Positions 16,505 to 24,150 of a stretch of 49,380 nt of DNA are shown here, piece after piece. The notes below the pieces were generated by a model. It ran no database searches and was not told the origin of the DNA. It was given only the letters and a program-made list of their open reading frames with translations. The stretch's first letter is position 1. Every line of letters begins with the position of its first letter. Position numbers and translations under genes: made by a program. This DNA is from Spirochaetaceae bacterium bin103 (GTDB taxonomy: Bacteria; Spirochaetota; Spirochaetia; SZUA-6; Bin103): NCBI GenBank assembly GCA_002238925.1, contig MPNH01000044.1, positions 1 to 49,380 of the forward strand, in the 5' to 3' direction.

Positions 16505-17482
16505 TCAGCGCACCGTCCCCACGCTGCCGCGCGACGCGTAGATGCCTTCCATGCCGAACAGCTTGCAGGCGTTGTTGGCCGCGATAAGCAGGCCCAGCCC
16601 CACCACCGACTTGATGATGCTGGCCGCCGACAGCAGCCCGAACTTCGGGTTCTGCTGCAGATTCCTGACGATGTAGGTATCCAGGATATCGGAGGTCTCG
16701 TAGACCACCGGGTTGTACAGGTTGAAGATCTGGTCGAAGCCGATCGCCAGGATGTGGCCGAGGAAGATAATCGCCATGATCGCCACCGTGTTGGAGATGC
16801 TCGGCAGGGTGATGTACCACGCCATCTGACGCCGCTTGGCGCCTTCCACCTGCGCGCACTCGTACAGCGCCGGGTCGATGCCGGCGATCGCCGCCAGGTA
16901 GATGATCGAGGTCCAGCCGGTCTCCTTCCACAGCTCGGTGGCAATCAGCACCCAGCGGAAGTAGCGGTTGTCGATCAGGAAGCCCACCTGCTCGAAGCCG
17001 AGCGCCTGCAACAGCACGTTGACCGCGCCGGTGTCCCTTACCAGCAGAGTGTTGAGGATGCCGGCCAGCGCCACCCAGGACACGAAGTGCGGCAGGTAGG
17101 TTACCGTCTGCACCACCCGCTTGTACCCGGCGTGGAATACCTCGTTGAGCAGCAGCGCGAACAGCACCGGCACCGGTACCCCGACGAGGAAGCGCAGCAC
17201 GTTGATAACCACCGTGTTGCGGAACGCGAGCTGAAAGTTCTTGTCGGTGAACAGGCGGATGAAGTTGTCGAAGCCGACGAACGGACTCGCGAAGCCGCGC
17301 GAGAAGCGGAAGTCCTGAAACGCCAGCACGATGCCGTACATCGGCGCGTACTGGAACACGACGTACCAGGCCAGCACCGGCACCATCATCAGGTACAGGT
17401 AGCGCTTCTTGATCAGCACCTTGATGAATCGCTGGCGCAGAGGCGCTACCACGATATCGGCGGCCTCGACCCGGTTGGCCAT
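16505..17482 (-). CDS. Carbohydrate ABC transporter permease, LplB-like (operon A)
   Basis: This 325-residue inner-membrane permease has a cytoplasmic N-terminus, then LYLMMVPVLAWYVVFQYAPM and GIVLAFQDF, classic for LplB. The EAA-type loop reads YECAQVEGAKRRQMAWYITL. It is the first gene of operon A. A minus-strand promoter ends only 7 bp before its ATG (see 17490-17519), so the mRNA may be leaderless. It is divergent from the epimerase gene, with 85 bp between them. Confidence 0.92.
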   Translation of the reverse strand: MANRVEAADIVVAPLRQRFIKVLIKKRYLYLMMVPVLAWYVVFQYAPMYGIVLAFQDFRFSRGFASPFVGFDNFIRLFTDKNFQLAFRNTVVINVLRFLVGVPVPVLFALLLNEVFHAGYKRVVQTVTYLPHFVSWVALAGILNTLLVRDTGAVNVLLQALGFEQVGFLIDNRYFRWVLIATELWKETGWTSIIYLAAIAGIDPALYECAQVEGAKRRQMAWYITLPSISNTVAIMAIIFLGHILAIGFDQIFNLYNPVVYETSDILDTYIVRNLQQNPKFGLLSAASIIKSVVGLGLLIAANNACKLFGMEGIYASRGSVGTVR

Positions 17483-17489
17483 GGCGCGA

Positions 17490-17519
17490 ATCCTAAGGGT
17501 GGGTTACAACATCCGTCAA
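17490..17519 (-). promoter_or_regulatory. Predicted promoter of operon A (possibly leaderless mRNA)
   Basis: On the minus strand TTGACG (17519-17514), an 18-bp spacer and TAGGAT (17495-17490) form a sigma70-like promoter. The initiation site would fall about at the ATG at 17482, leaving no room for a Shine-Dalgarno site, and none is seen. Confidence 0.45.
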
Positions 17520-17567
17520 GGAAGCCGGCGCACCGTACTGGCGGTGACCTGGGGGAGGGAGACATCC

Positions 17568-18434
17568 ATGAACGTGCTGATTACCGGAGGCAGCGGCCGG
17601 CTGGCCGGCTACGTGGCGCGCGAGTTCGCCGATCACCAGGTGGTGCTGACCGACGTCAGGCCGCCGCCGGACGACCGCGCTCGGCTGCCGTTCGTTGCCG
17701 CCGACCTCACCGACTTCGCCGACTGCCGCCGGGTCATCGCCGAGAGCGAGCCGGAGGCGATCGTTGCGCTCGGGGCCATCCCCTACGCCACCGACCGCGT
17801 AGGCCGCGCCGCGGGCGGGCCGCCGTTCGACACCACCATGCGGGTCAACGTGCTCGGCCTTTACTACCTGCTCACCGCGGCCGCGGAAGCGGGCGTCAGG
17901 AAGCTGGTTCAGACCAGCTCGGTGGTCGCCATGAAGGGCGGCGCCACCACCTACCGCTACCTGCCGATAGACGACGACCATCCGACCACCGTCACCGAGT
18001 CCTACATCTTCTCGAAGTTGGCGGGCGAGACGATGCTGCAGTGGTTCTGGCGCGCGCACGGCATCCACTCGGTGGCGTGCCGGCCGGCGTGGATCTGGAG
18101 CCCGGAGCAGTTGCAGGAGCACGCGCGCACCATCGCGCCGACCACCGAGTGGGAGTCGGGGCTGTGGCACTACGTGGACATCCGCGACGTGGCCCGCGCC
18201 CACCGCCTGCTGTTCGACGCCCTGGAGCGGCTGCCGCCGGCCGAATGCTACTACGCCGGCGCCGCCGACCACCGCGCCCCGGAGGAGTCGCGCGAACTGA
18301 TCGAGCGCCTGCGCCCGGAACTGGCCGGCTCGATTCCCATCGACCTCTCCGGCCGGCAGGCGTTCGTCAGCTACGCCAAGGCGCAGGCCGCCGTCGGCTA
18401 CCAGCCGCGCCACTCCTGGACCGACTGGCGCTGA
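17568..18434 (+). CDS. NAD(P)-dependent epimerase/dehydratase (extended SDR)
   Basis: This 288-residue protein has the Rossmann motif ITGGSGRLAGYV at the N-terminus, a conserved TSSVVAMKGG strand end carrying the catalytic Ser/Thr, and the active-site Tyr-x-x-x-Lys as YIFSK (146-150). The family acts on nucleotide sugars or related sugar acids; uronate dehydrogenase-like members have a similar size. The ATG at 17568 follows GGGGGAGGGAGA. It lies alone on the plus strand between two minus-strand sugar-import operons, so it may process an imported sugar. The substrate cannot be told. Confidence 0.9.
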   Translation: MNVLITGGSGRLAGYVAREFADHQVVLTDVRPPPDDRARLPFVAADLTDFADCRRVIAESEPEAIVALGAIPYATDRVGRAAGGPPFDTTMRVNVLGLYYLLTAAAEAGVRKLVQTSSVVAMKGGATTYRYLPIDDDHPTTVTESYIFSKLAGETMLQWFWRAHGIHSVACRPAWIWSPEQLQEHARTIAPTTEWESGLWHYVDIRDVARAHRLLFDALERLPPAECYYAGAADHRAPEESRELIERLRPELAGSIPIDLSGRQAFVSYAKAQAAVGYQPRHSWTDWR

Positions 18435-18455
18435 GCATGCTTGTCGGGCAGGCCA

Positions 18456-19343
18456 TCAGCCCTTCACGCTGCCGAGCAGCAACCCCTTCATGAAGTACTT
18501 CTGAAGAAACGGATAGACCGCCAGCACCGGTGCCGCGGCAATGAAGATCTGCGACGACTTCAAGGTCCTGTTCGACACCTTCATCAACTCCGCGATCTGC
18601 TCGGCGGTCATCCCCTTCAGCCGCAGCGGATCCACCACCTCCAGGATCGCCTGCATGTAGGTTTGCAACGGGTAACGAGCCGGCGACGTCATCAGAATCA
18701 GGCCGTCGAACCACGAATTCCAGTGAAACACGAACGAGAACAGCACCAGGGTGGCGATCGACGGCAGCGACAGCGGCACGTGGATCTTCCACATGATCGA
18801 CCAGTGCCCGGCGCCGTCGATGAGGGCGGACTCGCTGATCTCCTTCGGCAACTGGCGGAAGAAGTTCATCAGCACCAGGACGAAGAAAACCTGCACCGCG
18901 GTGGGCAGAATCAAGGCCAGGATGTTGTCGATCAGCCCGACCTGCTTAATCACCATGTACCAGGGAATCAGCCCCCCGTTGAAGATCATGGTAAAGAAGA
19001 AGAACCAGGCGTAGAGGTTCCTGCCCCAGAGCTCCCGCTTCGTCTTCGACAGCGGGTACGCCGCCAGGATCGTGAGCAGCATGTTCACACCGATTCCCAA
19101 TGCCACCCGTTTCAGCGACACCACGAAGGCAGTGAGAAACGACTTCTTTGTCAACGCGTAGGAATACGAAGAGAGGCTAAACTCCACGGGCCAGATGCCG
19201 ACCTGCCCGGCCGCGGCCGCCGAACTGGAGCTCAACGACACCGACAGCACGTTGATAATCGGAAACAGGCACAACGCGGCCGCAAACACCAGGAATGCGA
19301 GATTCAGGGTATCGAACAGTCTGCTGCCCTGCTGCGCTTCCAC
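18456..19343 (-). CDS. Carbohydrate ABC transporter permease, YtcP/LplC-like (operon B)
   Basis: This 295-residue inner-membrane permease has the EAA-type loop ISESALIDGAGHWSIMWKIH and a C-terminus LQKYFMKGLLLGSVKG. It starts with GTG, 1 bp after the stop of the LplB-like gene, so the two are translationally coupled. It is the last gene of operon B. It ends 21 bp from the convergent epimerase gene, and no clear terminator is seen between them. Confidence 0.92.
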   Translation of the reverse strand: MEAQQGSRLFDTLNLAFLVFAAALCLFPIINVLSVSLSSSSAAAAGQVGIWPVEFSLSSYSYALTKKSFLTAFVVSLKRVALGIGVNMLLTILAAYPLSKTKRELWGRNLYAWFFFFTMIFNGGLIPWYMVIKQVGLIDNILALILPTAVQVFFVLVLMNFFRQLPKEISESALIDGAGHWSIMWKIHVPLSLPSIATLVLFSFVFHWNSWFDGLILMTSPARYPLQTYMQAILEVVDPLRLKGMTAEQIAELMKVSNRTLKSSQIFIAAAPVLAVYPFLQKYFMKGLLLGSVKG

Positions 19344-19344
19344 G

Positions 19345-20262
19345 TCAGAACACCCGGTATTCCAGGAACCGGCCCGACAGCCAGTACGCGGTGCCGATGA
19401 AGATGATCGATACCACCGACTTGAACAGGCCGATCGCCGCCGCCACGCCGTACTGGCTGTTCAACAGGCCCACCCGGTATACCAATGTGTCGAGAATATC
19501 GCCGGTCCGGTAGACCACCGGACTGTACAGGTTGAACACCTGGTCGAAGCCGGCATTCAGCACGTCGCCCAGGCTCAGGGTGGCGATCAGGGCAACGATC
19601 GGCAGCATTCCCGGCAGCGTGATGTGGATCGCCTGCTGGAAACGGTTGGCGCCGTCTATCCAACTGGACTCGTAGAGTGACGGCGCGATGCCGGCGATCG
19701 CGGCCAGGAAGATCACCGTGCCGTAGCCGAAGTTCTTCCAGGTATCGGTTACCACCAGCACGAACGGAAACAATTTCTCGTTGGCCAGAAAGAACACCGG
19801 TTCCATGCCGAGCATCTTGATGAGCTGATTGACGACGCCGGAGTTGGGCGACAACACGTCGATCAGAATGCCGGACAGAATCACCCAGGACAGGAAGTAC
19901 GGCATGTAGACGATGGTCTGCACCGTCCTGCGCACGCGCGAGCTCCGCACCAGGTCGAGCAGTATGGAGAACAATACCGGCACCACGATTCCGGCGACGA
20001 TCTTCATCGCCGAAATGAACACCGTGTTCCACAGAACCTGGTAGGTATTGGGAAGGTTCAGGACGTATTCGAAGTTCTTGAAGCCGACGAACGGTGAGTG
20101 GAAGAAGCCCCGATTCGGAAAGAACCGCTCGAAAGCGATCACGATACCGACCATGGGGTAGTAAGAAAAGATCAGCACCGGGATGACGCACGGCAACAGC
20201 ATCAGGTGCATGGGGAGCTGCACCCGAAACCTGGTCATCGTCGCCGGCTTGAGCTTGAACAT
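19345..20262 (-). CDS. Carbohydrate ABC transporter permease, LplB-like (operon B)
   Basis: This 305-residue inner-membrane permease has PMHLMLLPCVIPVLIFSYYP followed by MVGIVIAFERF, the LplB start, and the EAA-type loop YESSWIDGANRFQQAIHITL. It lies 100 bp after the binding-protein gene, separated by a hairpin and three 13-bp repeats, and 1 bp before its permease partner. The ribosome-binding site before the ATG at 20262 is weak (GCTGG); an internal ATG eight codons later is an alternative. Confidence 0.92.
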   Translation of the reverse strand: MFKLKPATMTRFRVQLPMHLMLLPCVIPVLIFSYYPMVGIVIAFERFFPNRGFFHSPFVGFKNFEYVLNLPNTYQVLWNTVFISAMKIVAGIVVPVLFSILLDLVRSSRVRRTVQTIVYMPYFLSWVILSGILIDVLSPNSGVVNQLIKMLGMEPVFFLANEKLFPFVLVVTDTWKNFGYGTVIFLAAIAGIAPSLYESSWIDGANRFQQAIHITLPGMLPIVALIATLSLGDVLNAGFDQVFNLYSPVVYRTGDILDTLVYRVGLLNSQYGVAAAIGLFKSVVSIIFIGTAYWLSGRFLEYRVF

Positions 20263-20267
20263 CCAGC

Positions 20268-20306
20268 AACCAGATCAAACAGCCGGATCAAACAACCAGA
20301 TCAAGA
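20268..20306. repeat. Three tandem 13-bp repeats before the LplB-like gene of operon B
   Basis: AACCAGATCAAAC (20268-20280), AGCCGGATCAAAC (20281-20293) and AACCAGATCAAGA (20294-20306) stand head to tail immediately upstream of the LplB-like start. They cover the region where its ribosome-binding site would be, so copy number could affect permease translation. Confidence 0.6.
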
Positions 20307-20310
20307 AAGC

Positions 20311-20337
20311 GCTGCCGGAACCGCCGGTCCCGGCAGC
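20311..20337 (-). terminator. Hairpin between binding-protein and permease genes (operon B)
   Basis: GCTGCCGG (20311-20318) pairs perfectly with CCGGCAGC (20330-20337), with an 11-nt loop that can add an ACC/GGT helix. It lies just beyond the binding-protein stop on the minus strand without a T-run. Partial termination or mRNA protection is the likely role. Confidence 0.5.
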
Positions 20338-20362
20338 AGCACATCGCAATCCGATCAGTCCC

Positions 20363-22024
20363 CTACTGGACCGCGTTCACCTCTGCGGTGATGTCGTCGC
20401 CGCCGAGGCGCTTCCAGGTTGCCACGTATTCGTCGAAGGTGTCCGGTGACTCGGCGCCGGTGATGATCTTGGTGAACATCTCCGCCCTGAGCTGGGACAG
20501 CGCCGGGCCCCGTTCCGTCATCGAGGGAGTGTTCGCCTTGACATACGCGTTCTGTATCGTCTGGCCGTTCTTGAAATAGCCGTCGATCACACTGTACGGA
20601 CCCTGCGGCCCAATCCAGGCATAGGTGGACCAATACACATCTTCACCCTCGTGGTATGCCCCGATGTCGACCGAGAACTGCTTGATCAACGAGTTTTCCG
20701 CGTACTGTTCATCGCCGGTATCGAGATACTTCTTGGTCAGATCCCAGAACACTATGTTCTCGTTCGGCTGCCACGACTGGATTACGCCATACTCCCAGTA
20801 TTCGTCGATATTGGTCTCGCCGGTGCCGGTCGAACCGATGTACTTCAGCTCGTAATCGGGGCTGTAGAGCGAGCTGTACTTCTGGATGAAGTAATTCAGC
20901 AGCTTGACCGCTGCTTCGGGATTCTGCATCTCCGAGTTGAGGACGTAGTACCGGTTGGCGCTGCCGCCGAGCATGGTCTTGGTGGGAGACCCAGTGGCAG
21001 ACGGGAGGGGAAACGGCCGCCAATCTGCGTTCGTGTTCCTGTTCTTGCCGTCTTGCAACGGCCAGAACGGTATCCAGTGCTGGCCGAACACCGTGCCGAT
21101 GTTGCCATTGGTGGTGCCTTCCGCGACCTTGCCGCCGTCCTTGACCACGAATTCCTGGTCAATGAGGCCGGCCTCGAACATCTCCGCCACCTTGGTGAGC
21201 GCGGTCTTCATTTCCGGCTGGATGTCGCCGTACATCAGGTTGCCCGACGAATCCTCCAGCCAGCCGCCGGGATACGCGCCAAAGGCTTCGAAGAAGCCGT
21301 TCAGGTCGGCGAACCCGGTGCTGAACAGGTCCTTGACCAACCCGAGTCCGAGCGTGTCGTCCTCTCCGTTCCCGTCCGGGTCATCGTTAACGAACGCTTC
21401 GGCGAGTTGCACCAGCTCATCAATGGTCGTCGGTGCTTCCATGTCGAGCGCCTCGAGCCAATCCGCACGGATCCACAGCAGCTGGCTGTTGTCCACGTTG
21501 CCGTAAATCAGGGGCAACGCGTACAGCTTGCCGTCGACCGTGGCCTGAGAAATGGAAACCTGGTTGTCCAGCTCCTGCATCTGCCTGGTCAACGGCGAGG
21601 CGTAGGCCTCGAACAGATTCGTGATATCCATGGCCACCCCGGAGTCCACCAGCAGCTTGAACTGAATGGCGTTGGTCGGGATCACGTCGGGCAGGTCGTT
21701 GGCCGCTATCGCAATGCTGAGCTTTTCGTCGTACTGGGCGCTCGGAACCGTCCACAGCAGGTCGATCTCGATGCCAAGGTCATCGCGATATCCCCTCGTC
21801 CACACGTTGTCTTCCATCACGTCCGGCTTCTGATTCAGCGCGTCCTCGATGAAGGCGCTCAGAGAGAACACCGAGGTGACCGTTACGGGTGGATCGTACC
21901 TGGCCCAGATGTCATCCGGTGCCGCAACGGGCGCGGCCGCCGGACCTTCCTCCGCCGCGGGACCGGCCCATGCCATACCGATGGCGACGCTGAACAAGAA
22001 CACTGCGAGCAGTCCTGCTTTCAC
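20363..22024 (-). CDS. ABC transporter extracellular binding protein, LplA/YtcQ type (operon B)
   Basis: This 553-residue protein has an export signal (GLLAVFLFSVAIGMAWAG, then PAAEEG), an IRADWLEALDMEAP segment and the calcium-loop-like DPDGNGEDDT motif of LplA-class sugar-binding proteins. It starts with GTG at 22024 behind AGGAGGCAGAGA. A perfect -35 hexamer TTGACA lies at 22089-22084 on the minus strand, with only a weak -10. It heads operon B (binding protein, LplB-like, YtcP-like), unlike operons A and C where the binding protein comes last. The ligand is unknown; an oligosaccharide is most likely. Confidence 0.9.
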   Translation of the reverse strand: MKAGLLAVFLFSVAIGMAWAGPAAEEGPAAAPVAAPDDIWARYDPPVTVTSVFSLSAFIEDALNQKPDVMEDNVWTRGYRDDLGIEIDLLWTVPSAQYDEKLSIAIAANDLPDVIPTNAIQFKLLVDSGVAMDITNLFEAYASPLTRQMQELDNQVSISQATVDGKLYALPLIYGNVDNSQLLWIRADWLEALDMEAPTTIDELVQLAEAFVNDDPDGNGEDDTLGLGLVKDLFSTGFADLNGFFEAFGAYPGGWLEDSSGNLMYGDIQPEMKTALTKVAEMFEAGLIDQEFVVKDGGKVAEGTTNGNIGTVFGQHWIPFWPLQDGKNRNTNADWRPFPLPSATGSPTKTMLGGSANRYYVLNSEMQNPEAAVKLLNYFIQKYSSLYSPDYELKYIGSTGTGETNIDEYWEYGVIQSWQPNENIVFWDLTKKYLDTGDEQYAENSLIKQFSVDIGAYHEGEDVYWSTYAWIGPQGPYSVIDGYFKNGQTIQNAYVKANTPSMTERGPALSQLRAEMFTKIITGAESPDTFDEYVATWKRLGGDDITAEVNAVQ

Positions 22025-22130
22025 TCTCTGCCTCCTATTTTCTTCGCGGTCATGCGGGGCAGTCTCAGACAGGCCATGGCAGATGTCAAGCTCGCCGGCC
22101 CGATCACGCCTGCGTCACGTTGACGTTCCA

Positions 22131-23969
22131 TTACCAGCCCATCGCGTAGGCGATGTTGTTCCTGGCGGTGGCGGCTCCGAGAATCAAGCCGCGGTCGATG
22201 TGGCAGTGGATTGCCAGCGGCTTGCCGTGACTCCAGCCGTGGTTCAGCCTCAGGTCGTGACCTCGCTGACGCAGTTCCGCAAGCGTCTCATCGGAGATGC
22301 GCGACTCCGCTTCCACCCGGCCCGGATATGCGTCTCGCGGGTAGAACGACGAGGGAAAGTGCGTCGTGTGCACGGTGGGCGCGTCGAGCGCTTGCTGCAG
22401 GTCCATGCCGAACTCCACGTAGTTCAGGAAGAACTGCAGCGTCCATTGGTCCTGGCCGTCACCGCCGGGAGTGCCGAACGCCAGGAACGGGGCGCCGCCG
22501 CGGGTGACGATGGTGGGCGTGAGCGTGGCCCGCGGCCGCTTGCGCGGCTGCAGGGCGTTGGGCCGCGCCGGATTGAGGTAGAACATCTGGCCGCGCGTGC
22601 CGAGCGGGAAGCCCAACCCGGCGATTACCGGCGACGAACCGATCCAGCCGCCGCTCGGGGTTGCCGCCACCATGTTGCCCGCGGCGTCCACCGCGTCGAG
22701 ATGGGTGGTGTCGCCCCGATGCGTTGCGTCCGCCGGAACGGCCCGGCTGCCGCCGGCGCCGTCGCCTTCGGCCGGACGCCGATGCCCCGCCGCAAGTCCC
22801 AGGGCGCGACGATTGTCGTCAAGCACGCTGCGAGCCGCGTACTCGGGCACGCCGCCGCCCAGGTCGCCGGGCCGCAGTGCGAGGGAGGCGGTCGAACCGA
22901 TCTGGGCGGCGCGCCGTTCGCCGTAGCCGGCCGACAGCAGCGCGTCGAACGGGACCGCGTCGAAGCCGGGATCGCCGTAGTATGCCTCGCGGTCGGCGAA
23001 CGCCAGCTTGGCGCACTCGATCCAGGCATGCAGGTAGTCGGGCGAGTTGTGGCCGAGTGCCTTGATGTCCATGTGCTGCAGGATGGCGAGCTGCTGCAGG
23101 AACACCGGGCCCTGGGTCCACGACGAGCACTTGAACACGTCCAGACCGCGGTAGTTCAGCGTCACCGGCTCTTCGACGACGGCGCGCCAGTCGGCAAAGT
23201 CCTTGTAGGACAGCAGCCCGGTGTGGGCCGTTCCACTGGCATCCTCCACCGGGTGGTCGCCGATGAAGCGCACGATCCGCTCGGCGATCTCGCCGCGGTA
23301 GAAGGCATCGCAGGCGGCCTCGATGCCGGCCACCCGCCCGCGGTCCTTGGCGCCCTCCTCGGCCCGGCACATGATGCGCAGCATGGCGCCGAAGTCGGGG
23401 TTGCGCAGCACCTCGCCCACCGCGGGCGCACCGCCGTTCGCCAGGTACACCGCGCCGGTGGTCGGATAACGCTCGCGGTAGGTCGCCCGCTCCTGGTGCA
23501 GATGGCGGCTCAGCGCCTCGTACACCGGGAAGCCCTGCTCGGCCAACTCGATGGCTGGCTGCAAAATCTCGGCGAAGCTCATGGTGCCGAACCGGGCCAC
23601 CGCGGCGGCCCAGGTGCCGACCACCGCCGGCACGCATGCGGGCAGGTAGCCGTCGCCGGGAATGAGGTCGATGCCGCGGTCGCGGCACCAGTCGATGGTG
23701 AACGCCGCCGGCGACCAGCCCATGCCGGAGATGGCGTAGGTCTTGCGCTCGCGGGCGGAGTAGATCAGCGTCGGTACCTCGCCGCCAATGCCGCAAAGCT
23801 GCGGCTCCAACAGGGTCAGGCAGATACCCATCGCCGCCGCCGCGTCGACGGCGTTGCCGCCCGTGGTCATGATGCGCAGGCCGGCGGACGCCGCCAGGTA
23901 GTGGCCGGCAGTCACCACGCCGCGCCGGCCCATGATCACCGGACGCGTTCGAAACGGCGCGCGATCCAT
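22131..23969 (-). CDS. ggt: Gamma-glutamyltransferase family protein
   Basis: This 612-residue Ntn-hydrolase proenzyme is expected to self-cleave before Thr421 in the motif RGDTTHLDAVDAAGN (TTH at 421-423), giving a large and a small subunit. A GTPGGDGQDQ segment matches the substrate-site loop of the family. The enzyme hydrolyses or transfers gamma-glutamyl groups, as in glutathione breakdown; some homologues are acylases. No signal peptide is visible, so a cytoplasmic place is suggested, unlike periplasmic E. coli Ggt. It is divergent from a complete peptide-type importer, suggesting joint use of glutamyl peptides. A minus-strand promoter ends 6 bp before its ATG. Confidence 0.9.
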   Translation of the reverse strand: MDRAPFRTRPVIMGRRGVVTAGHYLAASAGLRIMTTGGNAVDAAAAMGICLTLLEPQLCGIGGEVPTLIYSARERKTYAISGMGWSPAAFTIDWCRDRGIDLIPGDGYLPACVPAVVGTWAAAVARFGTMSFAEILQPAIELAEQGFPVYEALSRHLHQERATYRERYPTTGAVYLANGGAPAVGEVLRNPDFGAMLRIMCRAEEGAKDRGRVAGIEAACDAFYRGEIAERIVRFIGDHPVEDASGTAHTGLLSYKDFADWRAVVEEPVTLNYRGLDVFKCSSWTQGPVFLQQLAILQHMDIKALGHNSPDYLHAWIECAKLAFADREAYYGDPGFDAVPFDALLSAGYGERRAAQIGSTASLALRPGDLGGGVPEYAARSVLDDNRRALGLAAGHRRPAEGDGAGGSRAVPADATHRGDTTHLDAVDAAGNMVAATPSGGWIGSSPVIAGLGFPLGTRGQMFYLNPARPNALQPRKRPRATLTPTIVTRGGAPFLAFGTPGGDGQDQWTLQFFLNYVEFGMDLQQALDAPTVHTTHFPSSFYPRDAYPGRVEAESRISDETLAELRQRGHDLRLNHGWSHGKPLAIHCHIDRGLILGAATARNNIAYAMGW

Positions 23970-23975
23970 GGCAGC

Positions 23976-24004
23976 ACGCTACCGGCACGACCCGCCGCGG
24001 TCAA
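23976..24004 (-). promoter_or_regulatory. Predicted promoter of the gamma-glutamyltransferase gene
   Basis: TTGACC (24004-23999 on the minus strand), a 17-bp spacer and TAGCGT (23981-23976) precede the ATG at 23969 by only 6 bp. The -10 is weak (3 of 6). If real, the transcript is leaderless, matching operon A. Confidence 0.35.
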
Positions 24005-24091
24005 CCTTGGCCGACCGGGTAGCGCGATTCTGCGGGTCCGGCATGGTGGTCGCCGATTCTGCCGATCCCGCACCGCACCGCAATAACATCG

Positions 24092-24120
24092 TTGACGCGT
24101 TTCAATCGCTCTGCTACTAT
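24092..24120 (+). promoter_or_regulatory. Sigma70-type promoter of the complete Opp/Dpp operon
   Basis: TTGACG (24092-24097), a 17-bp spacer and TACTAT (24115-24120) give a near-consensus promoter. The start would be near 24127, leaving a short leader with a strong AAGGAGGA site before the GTG at 24151. Confidence 0.7.
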
Positions 24121-24150
24121 TCCGCTTCGTTTCATAGCAAGGAGGAGCAT

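Noticed and set aside
15598..16944. Extension of the operon A binding-protein frame far upstream, giving a ~988-residue protein
   Set aside because: The added part is out-of-frame permease sequence. A strong ribosome-binding site and signal peptide mark the true start at 15597.
20268..20306. CRISPR-like array
   Set aside because: The three 13-bp units are directly adjacent with no spacers and are far too short for CRISPR repeats.
20641..22123. A 490-codon plus-strand frame opposite the operon B binding protein
   Set aside because: It is an antisense frame with no motifs, while the minus strand encodes a recognisable LplA-class protein.
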